Source: a virus. Taken from it: a stretch of DNA of 24,132 nt. The stretch is from positions 1 through 24,132 of the IMG/VR virus record IMGVR_UViG_3300023176_002422. One strand, given 5' to 3'. Position numbers and translations under genes: made by a program. The notes under the pieces are model-generated. The model was not told the origin of the DNA, did not search any database, and saw only the letters and a program-made list of their open reading frames with translations. Numbering within the stretch: the stretch's first letter is position 1; every line of letters starts with the position of its first letter. Shown one piece after another: positions 7,927 through 15,822 of this stretch.

Positions 7927-8478
7927 ACCGTTGTTTTTTACAAACGCTTTGTGACTAAATTTACCTTTGATATTTAATGTAGTAACTTGTTTGACTTTAT
8001 CAGTTAATCCTCTGTCAAACTGAAAGCCATATTCTTTAAATTTTTCTATCCAATATTCTTCTGTGTTACAATTAACATGGTGATGTCCTGCTTTACCGAC
8101 AGGTGCAAATGACATTACAACAAATTTACCACGCTGAAAGTCTTTCATAAAATTAGGTAAAAACTTTTCCCAAACGTGTTCTACAAATTCAACACTCCAA
8201 ATTAAATCAACTTCTTTATTAAAAGGACTCGGACCTGTTTCGTAATCGTGTATTGTAATCCAATCTTTGTCTACTCCAGATCTTTCAACTTCGAAGTCAC
8301 CATCAATACCGTACGCTTCTATATCCATATCACGTGCAAGTTTAACCATTCCACCTGGACCACAACCTATGTCTAGCATTGTTTTTATGTTGAATAATTT
8401 TTTAACAAACTGTAGAGTTCCTTCATCTAAGTGTGTTTTATTTTTATGACCACCTAGGTGATCTGGTAGTGCTGTCAT
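7906..8478 (-). CDS. Class I SAM-dependent methyltransferase
   Basis: The 190-residue protein has TMLDIGCGPGGMVKLARDM as motif I (about residues 33-51), AYGIDGDFEVER, and VDLIWSVEFVEHVWEKFL, the usual 'D-i-----EHv' motif IV region. The segment GKAGHHHVNCNTEEYWIEKF has a histidine cluster that recalls phage methyltransferases of the Methyltransf_23 type (family guess only). The start shares ATGA with the preceding - strand gene. It is last of the four-gene - strand operon and is convergent with the + strand operon. Substrate unknown. Confidence 0.77.
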   Translation of the reverse strand: MTALPDHLGGHKNKTHLDEGTLQFVKKLFNIKTMLDIGCGPGGMVKLARDMDIEAYGIDGDFEVERSGVDKDWITIHDYETGPSPFNKEVDLIWSVEFVEHVWEKFLPNFMKDFQRGKFVVMSFAPVGKAGHHHVNCNTEEYWIEKFKEYGFQFDRGLTDKVKQVTTLNIKGKFSHKAFVKNNGLCFVKL

Positions 8479-9152
8479 TGTGTTTCTCCTAGTTTTACTA
8501 CATCACTGTATGGTATATATAGTGTGTTTGCTTTTATCTTTTTTTGCTTATCTGCAGGTATAACATAGGGTTTAAACATTTCTCCTACGTCTACAGATCC
8601 CCAGTGACTGCTTTCGCTAACTGGAACATTTTTATATTGATTTCTTCGACCATTATTACAACTTAAATATAATCCGCCATTTGGATTTAAGTTCTTTAGT
8701 ATATCTTTAAAGAAATACTTCCATTCATTTATTTCCCAAACAGTAGGCCTGTTGTTAAAAAATGATCTTAGTGTTACAATATAATCAACTTTATTACTTA
8801 GTGTAAATGGCTTATTTGAAAATACTAAATCGTCTGTTACTTTTAAATTTAAGTATTCGTATATAGGTACATAAGTTTTTTTGAATATATCAGTATGTAT
8901 TGTTTCTGTTCCTATACAATCGTGTCCGTATAATCTACAAATGTAAGGAAACCAACCAGCACCTGTTCCTATATCAATTAGCGTTTTGCCTTTTGTGTTG
9001 TGCAAACCCAAGTACTCTGCAACACTTAATTTTTCCTGTATATATTTTTCAACTGCTTCGTTGTAATACCTATTACCTGTTTGCGTATACAACTTATTAA
9101 TAGTGTTACGGCCAATCGAATCTATAACATCTTGAACAGAAAGTTTAGACAT
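8475..9152 (-). CDS. Class I SAM-dependent methyltransferase-like protein
   Basis: The 225-residue protein carries TLIDIGTGAGWFPYICRLYG as the SAM-binding motif I at about residues 57-76, then CIGTE for the second strand and NPNGGLYLSCNN in place of the 'kpGG' motif. The N-terminal 55 residues (TINKLYTQTGNRYYNEAVEK) look like a helical cap. A segment at about 127-140 (VTLRSFFNNRPTVWEINEW) lies where the catalytic loop is expected. It overlaps the upstream gene by 8 bp and shares ATGA with the downstream one. The acceptor cannot be deduced. Confidence 0.72.
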   Translation of the reverse strand: MSKLSVQDVIDSIGRNTINKLYTQTGNRYYNEAVEKYIQEKLSVAEYLGLHNTKGKTLIDIGTGAGWFPYICRLYGHDCIGTETIHTDIFKKTYVPIYEYLNLKVTDDLVFSNKPFTLSNKVDYIVTLRSFFNNRPTVWEINEWKYFFKDILKNLNPNGGLYLSCNNGRRNQYKNVPVSESSHWGSVDVGEMFKPYVIPADKQKKIKANTLYIPYSDVVKLGETQ

Positions 9153-9732
9153 TTATTACCACCGGTTGAATGTGTTTTGAACTTTTGTGAGGCATAAAAC
9201 TTATGCAAGGTTTAGGAGCATCAAATGCTTTGTCCCATGAATATTCAACTAACTTTTCTTTTTTTATAAGTTCGTCAACAAATTGTTTTACGCCTTCTGT
9301 TTGATAATCATCAAACACAATTACTTTGCTACCACTTACTTTGTAATAATCATGTTTAACAGTTTCATAACTATGACCACCATCTATGTATACAAAATCA
9401 TATACTGCTTCTGTGAGCGTATCTTGCGTATATCCTTTGATTAAATTAAATTTAAACTTCTTGTGTCTAGTCTGTCTATGTTTTAGATTTGCTTTTGCAA
9501 CTCTTAGTTTTCCTGCACCTTTTCCATTAATCTCACGCTCATGAAATTCTTTATTACTAACAACATCGTCAAATATATCGTAACCTACATATGCTAATTT
9601 AGGATTTATCTTTAAGCAGTAATCAACAAATTGTACTGCACTCTTGGCATCGTGTGTTCCAATTTCACAAATTATGTCCGGTTTGATATAATCAAATAAT
9701 TGATGAAACGGAGGAAGCATTGTTGGTTTCAT
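9145..9732 (-). CDS. SAM-dependent methyltransferase (Methyltransf_24-like), copy 3
   Basis: The 195-residue protein is a close paralogue of copy 1. It has IICEIGTHDAKSAVQF as motif I, GYDIFDDV, REINGKGAGKLRV, FVYIDGGHSYETVKHDY and VIVFDDYQ. Like copy 1 it follows a 'TTFNQ/DADS' GT-A gene with an ATGA overlap, so the pair 10553-9145 mirrors the + strand pair 2752-4187. The last 35 residues (after VEYSWDKAFD) are divergent. A sugar O-methyltransferase acting on the partner transferase's product is the working inference. Confidence 0.78.
   Translation of the reverse strand: MKPTMLPPFHQLFDYIKPDIICEIGTHDAKSAVQFVDYCLKINPKLAYVGYDIFDDVVSNKEFHEREINGKGAGKLRVAKANLKHRQTRHKKFKFNLIKGYTQDTLTEAVYDFVYIDGGHSYETVKHDYYKVSGSKVIVFDDYQTEGVKQFVDELIKKEKLVEYSWDKAFDAPKPCISFMPHKSSKHIQPVVINV
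9347..9372 (-). repeat. 26 bp inverted repeat, right arm (within methyltransferase copy 3)
   Basis: This is the reverse complement of bases 7269-7294, with no mismatches by eye. It encodes the SYETVKHD motif in the - strand paralogue. Beyond one mismatch the match continues for five more bases on the GGTCA side. Confidence 0.85.
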
Positions 9733-10553
9733 CGTATGTTATTCCAATATGCTTCATTGCGATCGGCTTTAAGATCTTTTCTATTGCTATGACCTTGACG
9801 CTTGCGATCACCTTTCATATGGTCTATGTATGCTCCTAACTCACTGTTAATAATCGGGTGTCCTTCTTTTTCAATAATACCTGCACTGAAGTTTTTATTT
9901 TTCACCCCAAACTTTTCTTCGTGCCATACACGCACTACATCATAGATGTAACTGTCATGCCATTCTTTTTCTAAAAATATTCCTTGTTCTGCTTCGTCAT
10001 ACATGCGTTGAAACTCATTAAAAAACTCTTTGGCATGTGGATGCTTTAAGTTCATGCTGTACCAACCACACTCTGTGTATTTGTTTGTACGTCCTGCATA
10101 ACAAGTAAATGTATCTTCAGGAATAAACTTTTCTAAAAAGTCTACAGTCATTGGTGTATGAACATAACTGTCTGCGTCCATCCAAATTAAAACATCAGCA
10201 TCTACCCTTTCTGCCGCATCACATACTACATAAACTTTGTTAGAAAATTTAATAGCGTCCCACTTAAATGCTTTTTTAGCATCTAATCTTTTCTTATCAG
10301 GCCCTTGACCGTTAGCACGAGGATCGTCTTTATAACGCTTTTTAAATTCAAATACAGCCGGTACTGATTGTTCTTGATCTAAAGGATAAATTTTTGATTT
10401 AGATTTAGGAACTTGTGGACGGCATCTTTCACCGTATGCATACAGATCAACTTCCGGTGGCATGTTTTGTGCAAAAGAGTTTATGAATCGTTGTCCATAT
10501 AACTGTAATCCTTGCTGATTAAATGTTGTTACAACCGCAAATTTTCGGGCCAT
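9729..10553 (-). CDS. GT-A-type glycosyltransferase-like protein
   Basis: The 274-residue protein is a paralogue of the gene at 2752-3600. It starts FAVVTTFNQQGLQLYG and has VLIWMDADSYVHTP with the DxD motif at residues 126-128, preceded by a helix AFKWDAIKFSNKVYVV. A basic, histidine-containing C-terminus (MKGDRKRQGHSNRKDL) resembles the lysine-rich tail of the other copy. The ATG has a GGAG 7 bases upstream (+ strand 10561-10564). It is the first gene of the - strand operon and faces 10614-11540 across a 60 bp intergenic space with promoter-like boxes on both strands. Donor and acceptor unknown. Confidence 0.73.
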   Translation of the reverse strand: MARKFAVVTTFNQQGLQLYGQRFINSFAQNMPPEVDLYAYGERCRPQVPKSKSKIYPLDQEQSVPAVFEFKKRYKDDPRANGQGPDKKRLDAKKAFKWDAIKFSNKVYVVCDAAERVDADVLIWMDADSYVHTPMTVDFLEKFIPEDTFTCYAGRTNKYTECGWYSMNLKHPHAKEFFNEFQRMYDEAEQGIFLEKEWHDSYIYDVVRVWHEEKFGVKNKNFSAGIIEKEGHPIINSELGAYIDHMKGDRKRQGHSNRKDLKADRNEAYWNNIR

Positions 10554-10563
10554 CTGAAATCTC

Positions 10564-10571
10564 CATAAATA
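10564..10571 (+). promoter_or_regulatory. Putative late promoter box (CATAAATA), + strand
   Basis: CATAAATA lies 42 bases before the ATG at 10614. Predicted initiation near 10577 leaves a 37-base leader containing AAGGAG at 10598-10603, 10 bases from the ATG. This geometry is normal and makes it one of the better late-promoter candidates here. Confidence 0.5.
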
Positions 10572-10586
10572 GTAATTAACTACGTA

Positions 10587-10594
10587 TATTTAGT
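10587..10594 (-). promoter_or_regulatory. Putative promoter for the - strand glycan operon
   Basis: Read on the - strand this is ACTAAATA, two bases off the T4 late box. The same stretch also contains TATACG (+ strand 10583-10588) with TTGAAT 16 bases further upstream (10605-10610), which could be a sigma70 site instead. Either would serve the operon starting at 10553. Confidence 0.4.
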
Positions 10595-10613
10595 ATTAAG
10601 GAGTATTCAATAA

Positions 10614-11540
10614 ATGATCTTCGGAATGTTCAACGAATTTGGTGCACAAAATTCTTCTCCAGTTTTTGGAGCATTTGAACACAGTCTAAACATAGCAGGA
10701 ATTCCATGGACAAAAAATTTGGATATGTGCCATGTTGCTGTTATATGGAGTGTACTATGGAATGGACGCATGGCGCAAAACAAACGCATTTGGGAACACT
10801 GTGAACAAACCAAAAAGCCTGTGATAGTTTTAGAAGTTGGCGGAATACTTCGTAATCAAAGTTGGAAAGTAGGCATTGGTGGTATAAACAACGAAGCATA
10901 CTTTGGAGAAACATCAACAAGCAGTATCAATAACTGGTTGAGAAATGCAAGCCAACATCGACAAAAACGATTTGGTATTAATTTACAACCGTGGAAACAA
11001 ACAACCCAGGACAAATATATTTTATTATGCACACAACATAATAAAAGTCATCAATGGAGAGACATGCCTAGTGTCGACGACTGGCTTGATGAGCAGTTAA
11101 CCAAGATTAGAAAATACACTTCACGTAAAATTAAAATTAGACCGCATCCTCGCTCTCCGTTAAATCCTAGCACGGTTAGAACACTAGACTTTAAACATAA
11201 AAATGTAGAATTACAATATCCTATTAGATATGCACAAACATATGACGAGTTTGATTTTGACGAAGCACTAGCAGGTGCTCACTGTGTTATAAGTCACAGT
11301 AGCAATCCAGGACTACAATCTGTAATTGCAGGAGTACCGGCGTTTGTAAGCAAAGACAGTTTGGCCCTTCCTGTTGCTAACACAGATTATAGCCAAATTG
11401 AAAATCCAAAAAGACCAGATAGAACACGCTGGTTTAATGACCTACTTTATACAGAATACTTTATAGATGAAATCCAAAATGGATTACCATTGGTAAGATT
11501 ATTACCTAGATTAGAACAATTAGTTCTTGCTCAAAAGTAA
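10614..11540 (+). CDS. GT-B-like family protein, copy 5
   Basis: The 308-residue protein is separated from the other four copies by the - strand operon. It keeps a 'KRFGINLQPWK' version of the DR(F/W) segment, the strand YILLCTQHNKSHQW, YTSRKIKIRPHPRSP, AGAHCVISHSSNPGLQSVIAG, VPAFVSKDS and a PVANTDYSQIENP block that matches copy 1's 'PVAHKDLSQIENL'. TDRPI has become TSRKI, but the R-HP core is intact. The N-terminal half (GAFEHSLNIAGIPW, then HVAVIWSVLWNGRM) looks Rossmann-like. AAGGAG 10 bases upstream supports the start. It is likely transcribed on its own from the late box at 10564. Confidence 0.7.
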   Translation: MIFGMFNEFGAQNSSPVFGAFEHSLNIAGIPWTKNLDMCHVAVIWSVLWNGRMAQNKRIWEHCEQTKKPVIVLEVGGILRNQSWKVGIGGINNEAYFGETSTSSINNWLRNASQHRQKRFGINLQPWKQTTQDKYILLCTQHNKSHQWRDMPSVDDWLDEQLTKIRKYTSRKIKIRPHPRSPLNPSTVRTLDFKHKNVELQYPIRYAQTYDEFDFDEALAGAHCVISHSSNPGLQSVIAGVPAFVSKDSLALPVANTDYSQIENPKRPDRTRWFNDLLYTEYFIDEIQNGLPLVRLLPRLEQLVLAQK

Positions 11541-11555
11541 TTTTAGTGTTATAAT
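11527..11555 (+). promoter_or_regulatory. Putative sigma70-type promoter (TTGCTC-N17-TATAAT)
   Basis: TTGCTC at 11527-11532 and a perfect TATAAT at 11550-11555 are 17 bases apart. Predicted initiation near 11562 leaves a short leader with AAGGG before the ATG at 11579. The -35 lies inside the end of the preceding gene. It would drive the unknown 396-residue gene and uvsW, separating them from the late-expressed island. Confidence 0.65.
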
Positions 11556-11578
11556 AATTGAAATAATAAGGGTGTCTT

Positions 11579-12769
11579 ATGTCAACTATTTCTATTAACA
11601 TTGCTGACCATACCATTGAAGATTGTGTAATGTATCTTGCCGGAGAAGGCAACTACATATTTGGAGAAGATGTTTCTATTCATTCAACCGACTTGCATAT
11701 AGTAAAGAGTCTTGGTAGACAGTTAGGAAACAACAATGCATTTACACAAAAACAAAGTTTAATTGGTTTAAGACTTGTAAAGAAATATTCAAGCCTGCTA
11801 TCTTCTGCAGGATTTAATTCCGAAAAAATTCTAGATGATAAAATTTTTAAATGGCCATTTAGAACAATTGATAGAACTAAAAGTTTATATATTGACGGAG
11901 AAAAAATTGTTCTTAAAAGTCCTTTCATCGCCGATGTTGTAAATCGAGTAAAGAAAAGAAAAACACCTTTCTATTACAAAGGCGAATATAGTGGTGACAC
12001 AAAAGAATGGAGTTTTGATTACAACGAAAATAATGTTGAGTTCTTGGTCAATCTTGTTAATGGTATGAACTTTTCCATTGATGAAAAGATTAAAAATGAT
12101 TTTAAGAAAATAAACGAAATTAAAAAGAAAGCATTAGACCACTATCCTATACTTGTAAAAAAGATGGGAGGATATGTTTACAACGACATAGTAATAGAAG
12201 AACAAGATCCAAGACGTGCAATCATGCAATCAAAACTACAAGGATGTTTGGTATACGATGACGGTGTGGTAGATGCTCTAAAGCCAAAGCAAAAAATGGA
12301 TTCAGTGTTGTTAGGTGATAGTCAAAATTGGTTTATAAACTCTAACATATATTCCTATTTGGACATTTTTTCATTGATCAATACCGTAGATCAGTGTATA
12401 ATTATGTGTAGTAGTAATAACATTGAACAGATTCAAGATATAGTAGGATCTCTTATTTCTGCTGGTTATACTGGTGATGACATTAGTGTAATGTTTAGAT
12501 TTAAAAGTTCTAAGGACTTTTTTGAAGGTAACAAATACATAAAAAATATGAACGTTAATCAGTTTAATCCAAATAAGAAAATTTTTATTATTAATGAAAA
12601 GATACCAAAACCTTTGATTAGTAATAACATTGATCCACAATTAGTTATAAGTTGTTTGCCTACATATCCAAGTCATTATAAGACACAAACTTACTTGGAT
12701 TGCAAACCTACTGTTGTATACTACTGCGGAAGCAAACCAACTGGAGTAGAAAACTGTGCCGACGTGTAA
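11579..12769 (+). CDS. Unknown protein upstream of UvsW, possible HARP-like segment
   Basis: I do not recognise this 396-residue protein. Visible parts: LGRQLGNNNAFTQKQSLIGL and the following LVKKYSSLL (about 45-75); a WPFRTIDRTKSLYIDG segment (92-107); then FYYKGEYSGDTKEWSFDYNE (131-150), whose 'Y---T--W-F' pattern resembles the HARP fork-binding repeat of SMARCAL1-like helicases. The C-terminal third (CIIMCSSNNIEQIQDIVGSL, then KIFIINEKIPKP) could be a RecA-like half domain, but there is no Walker A, DExH or arginine finger motif. It overlaps uvsW by 14 bp and shares its promoter, so a role in recombination or fork repair with UvsW is plausible. Function unproven. Confidence 0.6.
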   Translation: MSTISINIADHTIEDCVMYLAGEGNYIFGEDVSIHSTDLHIVKSLGRQLGNNNAFTQKQSLIGLRLVKKYSSLLSSAGFNSEKILDDKIFKWPFRTIDRTKSLYIDGEKIVLKSPFIADVVNRVKKRKTPFYYKGEYSGDTKEWSFDYNENNVEFLVNLVNGMNFSIDEKIKNDFKKINEIKKKALDHYPILVKKMGGYVYNDIVIEEQDPRRAIMQSKLQGCLVYDDGVVDALKPKQKMDSVLLGDSQNWFINSNIYSYLDIFSLINTVDQCIIMCSSNNIEQIQDIVGSLISAGYTGDDISVMFRFKSSKDFFEGNKYIKNMNVNQFNPNKKIFIINEKIPKPLISNNIDPQLVISCLPTYPSHYKTQTYLDCKPTVVYYCGSKPTGVENCADV

Positions 12770-14216
12770 ACTAGTAATTAAAGATGAAGTAAACGTAAAG
12801 TTTGAAGGACTTGATTTAGAAATGCGTAAAGCATTAACTAATAAGTTCAAGTATGATATTCCTTATGCACGTTACTTGCCAGCATATAAACTAGGACGTT
12901 GGGACGGCAAAGTTAGTTTCTTTGGACTAGGCGGAACAACATATATTAGTATGCTTGAAGACGCACTTCCTTTTTTAGAACAGAAAGGTTGGTATGTTGA
13001 AGTTGAGGATCATAGAGAAACTAGAGATTTACAGTTTACAAACATTACAGAAAACTATTGGAAAGATCAAGGTGCTGTATGGCCAGAAGGACACGTAGCA
13101 GAAGGACAACCAATTGTACTACGTGACTATCAAGTAGAAGTAATTAACAATTTTATTAGCAACCCACAAAGTCTACAAGAAGTTGCTACCGGCGCTGGTA
13201 AGACTATCATAACGGCCACATTGAGTAAGATTTGTGAGCCGTATGGTAGCACAATCGTTATTGTTCCGAACAAAAGTCTTGTTACACAAACTGAAGAAGA
13301 TTATGTAAACGTAGGACTTGATGTTGGAGTATATTTTGGTGATAGAAAAGAACTAGGTCACAAACACACTATTGTTACTTGGCAAAGTCTTAATGTGCTA
13401 GATAAGAAATCAAAGAACCACGAAGCCGCACATACACTAACAGAATTTTTACAAGATGTACGCACAGTTATTGTTGACGAAGTACACCAAGCAAAAGCAG
13501 ATGTGCTTAAGAATTTGCTTACACAAAACTTTGCACACGTTCCTATTCGTTGGGGACTAACAGGTACTATACCAAAAGAACAGTTTGAGTTTCAAGGTAT
13601 TAAAGCAGGATTGGGTGAAGTTATTAATCATATTTCTGCACACGACTTACAGCAAAAAGGTGTACTAGCAAACTGTCATGTAAACATTGTACAAACAGAT
13701 GATGTACAAGAGTTTAGCAACTATCAAGAAGAACTAAAGTATTTGGTTACAAGTGAACATCGCATTGATTGGATAGGTAAACTCGTAGACAAAATTAAAG
13801 ACTCCGGTAATACATTGATTCTAGTTGATCGTATTTCAGCAGGTAAAATGTTGGAAGAAAGATTAGAAAACTCTGTGTTTGTATCAGGAGAAACAAAGGG
13901 TACTGATAGAAAGGAACACTATGACTCAATTAAAGATAGCACTAATAAAATTATTATCGCAACGTATGGAGTTGCGGCTGTAGGAATTAATATTCCTCGC
14001 ATTTTTAATCTCGTCCTTATTGAGCCTGGCAAGTCTTTTGTAAGAGTTATACAAAGTATAGGCCGCGGAATTAGAAAAGCAGAAGACAAAGACTTCGTAC
14101 AAATTTGGGATATCACAAGCAGATGTAAATTTGCGAAGCGACACCTAACACAACGTAAGAAATATTATAAAGAAGCGAACTATCCTTTTACAATAGAAAA
14201 GATAGCAATCGATTAG
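12756..14216 (+). CDS. uvsW: UvsW-type ATP-dependent DNA/RNA helicase
   Basis: This 486-residue superfamily 2 helicase unwinds branched DNA and R-loops and promotes fork regression in T4. An N-terminal UvsW domain (CKLVIKDEVNVKFEGL, then YKLGRWDGKVSFF) precedes the motor. Motor motifs: LRDYQ (122-126), ATGAGKT Walker A (144-150), DEVH box (241-244), LTGT motif III, and QSIGRGIRK motif VI near 435. Length is close to T4 UvsW (about 500). The start is GTG inside the upstream gene's end; GGAG at 12743-12746 lies 9 bases before it, and no ATG occurs before residue 23, so GTG is needed to keep the N-domain. Role: recombination-dependent replication and repair. Confidence 0.92.
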   Translation: MPTCKLVIKDEVNVKFEGLDLEMRKALTNKFKYDIPYARYLPAYKLGRWDGKVSFFGLGGTTYISMLEDALPFLEQKGWYVEVEDHRETRDLQFTNITENYWKDQGAVWPEGHVAEGQPIVLRDYQVEVINNFISNPQSLQEVATGAGKTIITATLSKICEPYGSTIVIVPNKSLVTQTEEDYVNVGLDVGVYFGDRKELGHKHTIVTWQSLNVLDKKSKNHEAAHTLTEFLQDVRTVIVDEVHQAKADVLKNLLTQNFAHVPIRWGLTGTIPKEQFEFQGIKAGLGEVINHISAHDLQQKGVLANCHVNIVQTDDVQEFSNYQEELKYLVTSEHRIDWIGKLVDKIKDSGNTLILVDRISAGKMLEERLENSVFVSGETKGTDRKEHYDSIKDSTNKIIIATYGVAAVGINIPRIFNLVLIEPGKSFVRVIQSIGRGIRKAEDKDFVQIWDITSRCKFAKRHLTQRKKYYKEANYPFTIEKIAID

Positions 14217-14224
14217 GAGAACAT

Positions 14225-14728
14225 ATGCAAATACTTACATTAGAAAATGAACACTTTGATTTACAAACGCTACCAAAAGAAATAGACAAAGATATACGTT
14301 ATAGCGTACTAGATAACTCAGATCCTAAGGATCCTGATTACTTTTTTGTGCCACTAATTTACTTAGAAAGTTTTAGTTCGCCTGCCGTAGTACTACAGAT
14401 AGGATCAGCACAAATACAAATGCCTTTAGAGTGGAGTATGGTTGTAGGAAACTCTGATGTAGGTGATTTAGAAGTGTTACCATTAACAAGTTTAAATGAT
14501 AGAGGCTTTGAAGCATTTATCTTTAATCCACTAACAAGTTCTCGTCCTGAGTTTGTTCCGGTGGATGTTGTAAACGTTTATCAAGACGTTAAGTTTTATT
14601 TTCCAAAACTTAAATCAGGACAACTACTAACAACGCCATTAGAAAAGAAAAAGAATCCTAATTGTGCGTTTTTTGTTAAAGAAGTTTCACGACAAAGTGA
14701 AACATTGGATTTTAGCCTTGTATGGTAA
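14225..14728 (+). CDS. Conserved-looking phage protein of unknown function
   Basis: The 167-residue acidic protein has no motif I can assign. It contains DYFFVPLIYLESF, VVLQIGSAQIQMPLEWSMVV, LEVLPLTSLNDRGFEAFIFN, FVPVDVVNVYQDVKFYFPKL and CAFFVKEVSRQSE. It looks beta-rich and compact, with no signal peptide or membrane helix. A strong TTAGGAGAAC lies just before the ATG. It sits 8 bp after uvsW, within the replication gene run. Coding status is secure from its length, ribosome site and composition; function is unknown. Confidence 0.68.
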   Translation: MQILTLENEHFDLQTLPKEIDKDIRYSVLDNSDPKDPDYFFVPLIYLESFSSPAVVLQIGSAQIQMPLEWSMVVGNSDVGDLEVLPLTSLNDRGFEAFIFNPLTSSRPEFVPVDVVNVYQDVKFYFPKLKSGQLLTTPLEKKKNPNCAFFVKEVSRQSETLDFSLVW

Positions 14729-14740
14729 GGAGAAAGGATA

Positions 14741-15097
14741 ATGACTATGAAAGCAGGTAAAATATGGGGTCAAACAGAATTGATCCATGCAAACGGTGTA
14801 TTGGAATTTCACCGTATTGAATTCAAAAAAGGATTCAAATGTTCAGAACACGAACACAAGTATAAGTGGAATGGCTTCTTTGTTGAATCAGGCAAGATGA
14901 TTGTTCGTGTATGGCAAGATGACCAGGACGGTTTAATTGATGAAACAATTTTAGGTCCAGGCGAGTTTACACAAGTTAAGCCAGGTAAAGTGCATCAGTT
15001 TGAAGGTATAGAAGATGGTGTAGCATTTGAATTATACTGGGCAGAATTTAATCACGATGATATCGTAAGAAGAACTGTAGGATCAAAATCTAAATAA
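14741..15097 (+). CDS. Small single-domain cupin protein
   Basis: The 118-residue protein is one cupin barrel. CSEHEHKYKWNGFFVESGKM supplies the first cupin motif (H37, H39, with E49 in the distal position). PGEFTQVKPGKVHQFEG supplies the second (H85). Metal binding by three histidines is likely. Small cupins include sugar epimerases, isomerases and dioxygenases, and this one is not linked to a substrate by sequence. GGAG about 10 bases upstream supports ATG 14741; an in-frame ATG two codons later is an alternative. The stop overlaps the next start as TAATG. Confidence 0.75.
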   Translation: MTMKAGKIWGQTELIHANGVLEFHRIEFKKGFKCSEHEHKYKWNGFFVESGKMIVRVWQDDQDGLIDETILGPGEFTQVKPGKVHQFEGIEDGVAFELYWAEFNHDDIVRRTVGSKSK

Positions 15098-15822
15098 TGT
15101 TTGAACGTATTAAAAGCATCTTTAAAAAACAAGACAATCCAGAAATAACTTTTTGGAGTGAAGTACCCGGTCTTGAAGATGTTGTTCCAATTAAACCGGC
15201 TGTTAACTATCTACCCAAGTGGTGGAAAGACATGCCTCGTTTTGCAGATGTCGAACTTCCGCCCGAAGGTGTAAACAAAGGCACAGCAAAAAATTGTCCG
15301 GCTTTTGTTGATTTCTTTAAGTCAGCATATGTTGTACCATTATGGTGTGATGTTGAATTAGATATAAATCCACAAGGATATACCGTAAGAACAAGTTACG
15401 ATAAGTTTAAGTTTTCACATCACAATCCAATACAGTTTAAACAGTGGCTACCACAACACTTACAACAAAATGTATCTATGGTATTAAAGCCAGAGTGTCC
15501 GTGGCGTGTTAAAACAAGTCCGGGATATAGTGTAATGCAGTTACCTATGATGTTTGAGTTTAATGATACGTTTGAGTGTATGGCTGGAACCATTTGGAGT
15601 GATAAGTTTCACGAAATGAATCAACAACTAGTAATTAAAAAGTATGGTAAAATTACATTAGAAAGGGGAACCCCTTTAGCAATGTATGTTCCATTTAAAC
15701 GTGAAAAATTTAATTTTAATTGTACACACAGAACTCCTGAACTAGAAAGACTAGAAAAGAAAAGTCAAATGATAGTGCGTTCAAAGTTTATCGGCGGGTA
15801 CAAAAAAATGCAAAGTGAGTAA
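15097..15822 (+). CDS. Unknown protein, tryptophan-rich
   Basis: The 241-residue protein has no motif I recognise. It begins with a short basic helix (FERIKSIFKKQ), then ITFWSEVPGLEDVVPIKPAV, YLPKWWKDMPRF, KNCPAFVDFFKSAYVVPLWC, a beta-rich middle, and LERGTPLAMYVPFKRE near the end. The pattern 'P---ylP-Ww---P' followed by 'CPa--d----gyviPlw-D' suggests a conserved phage family, but I cannot name it. It is joined to the genes before and after by TAATG overlaps, so it is translated with the cupin. No membrane or secretion signal. Confidence 0.65.
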   Translation: MFERIKSIFKKQDNPEITFWSEVPGLEDVVPIKPAVNYLPKWWKDMPRFADVELPPEGVNKGTAKNCPAFVDFFKSAYVVPLWCDVELDINPQGYTVRTSYDKFKFSHHNPIQFKQWLPQHLQQNVSMVLKPECPWRVKTSPGYSVMQLPMMFEFNDTFECMAGTIWSDKFHEMNQQLVIKKYGKITLERGTPLAMYVPFKREKFNFNCTHRTPELERLEKKSQMIVRSKFIGGYKKMQSE

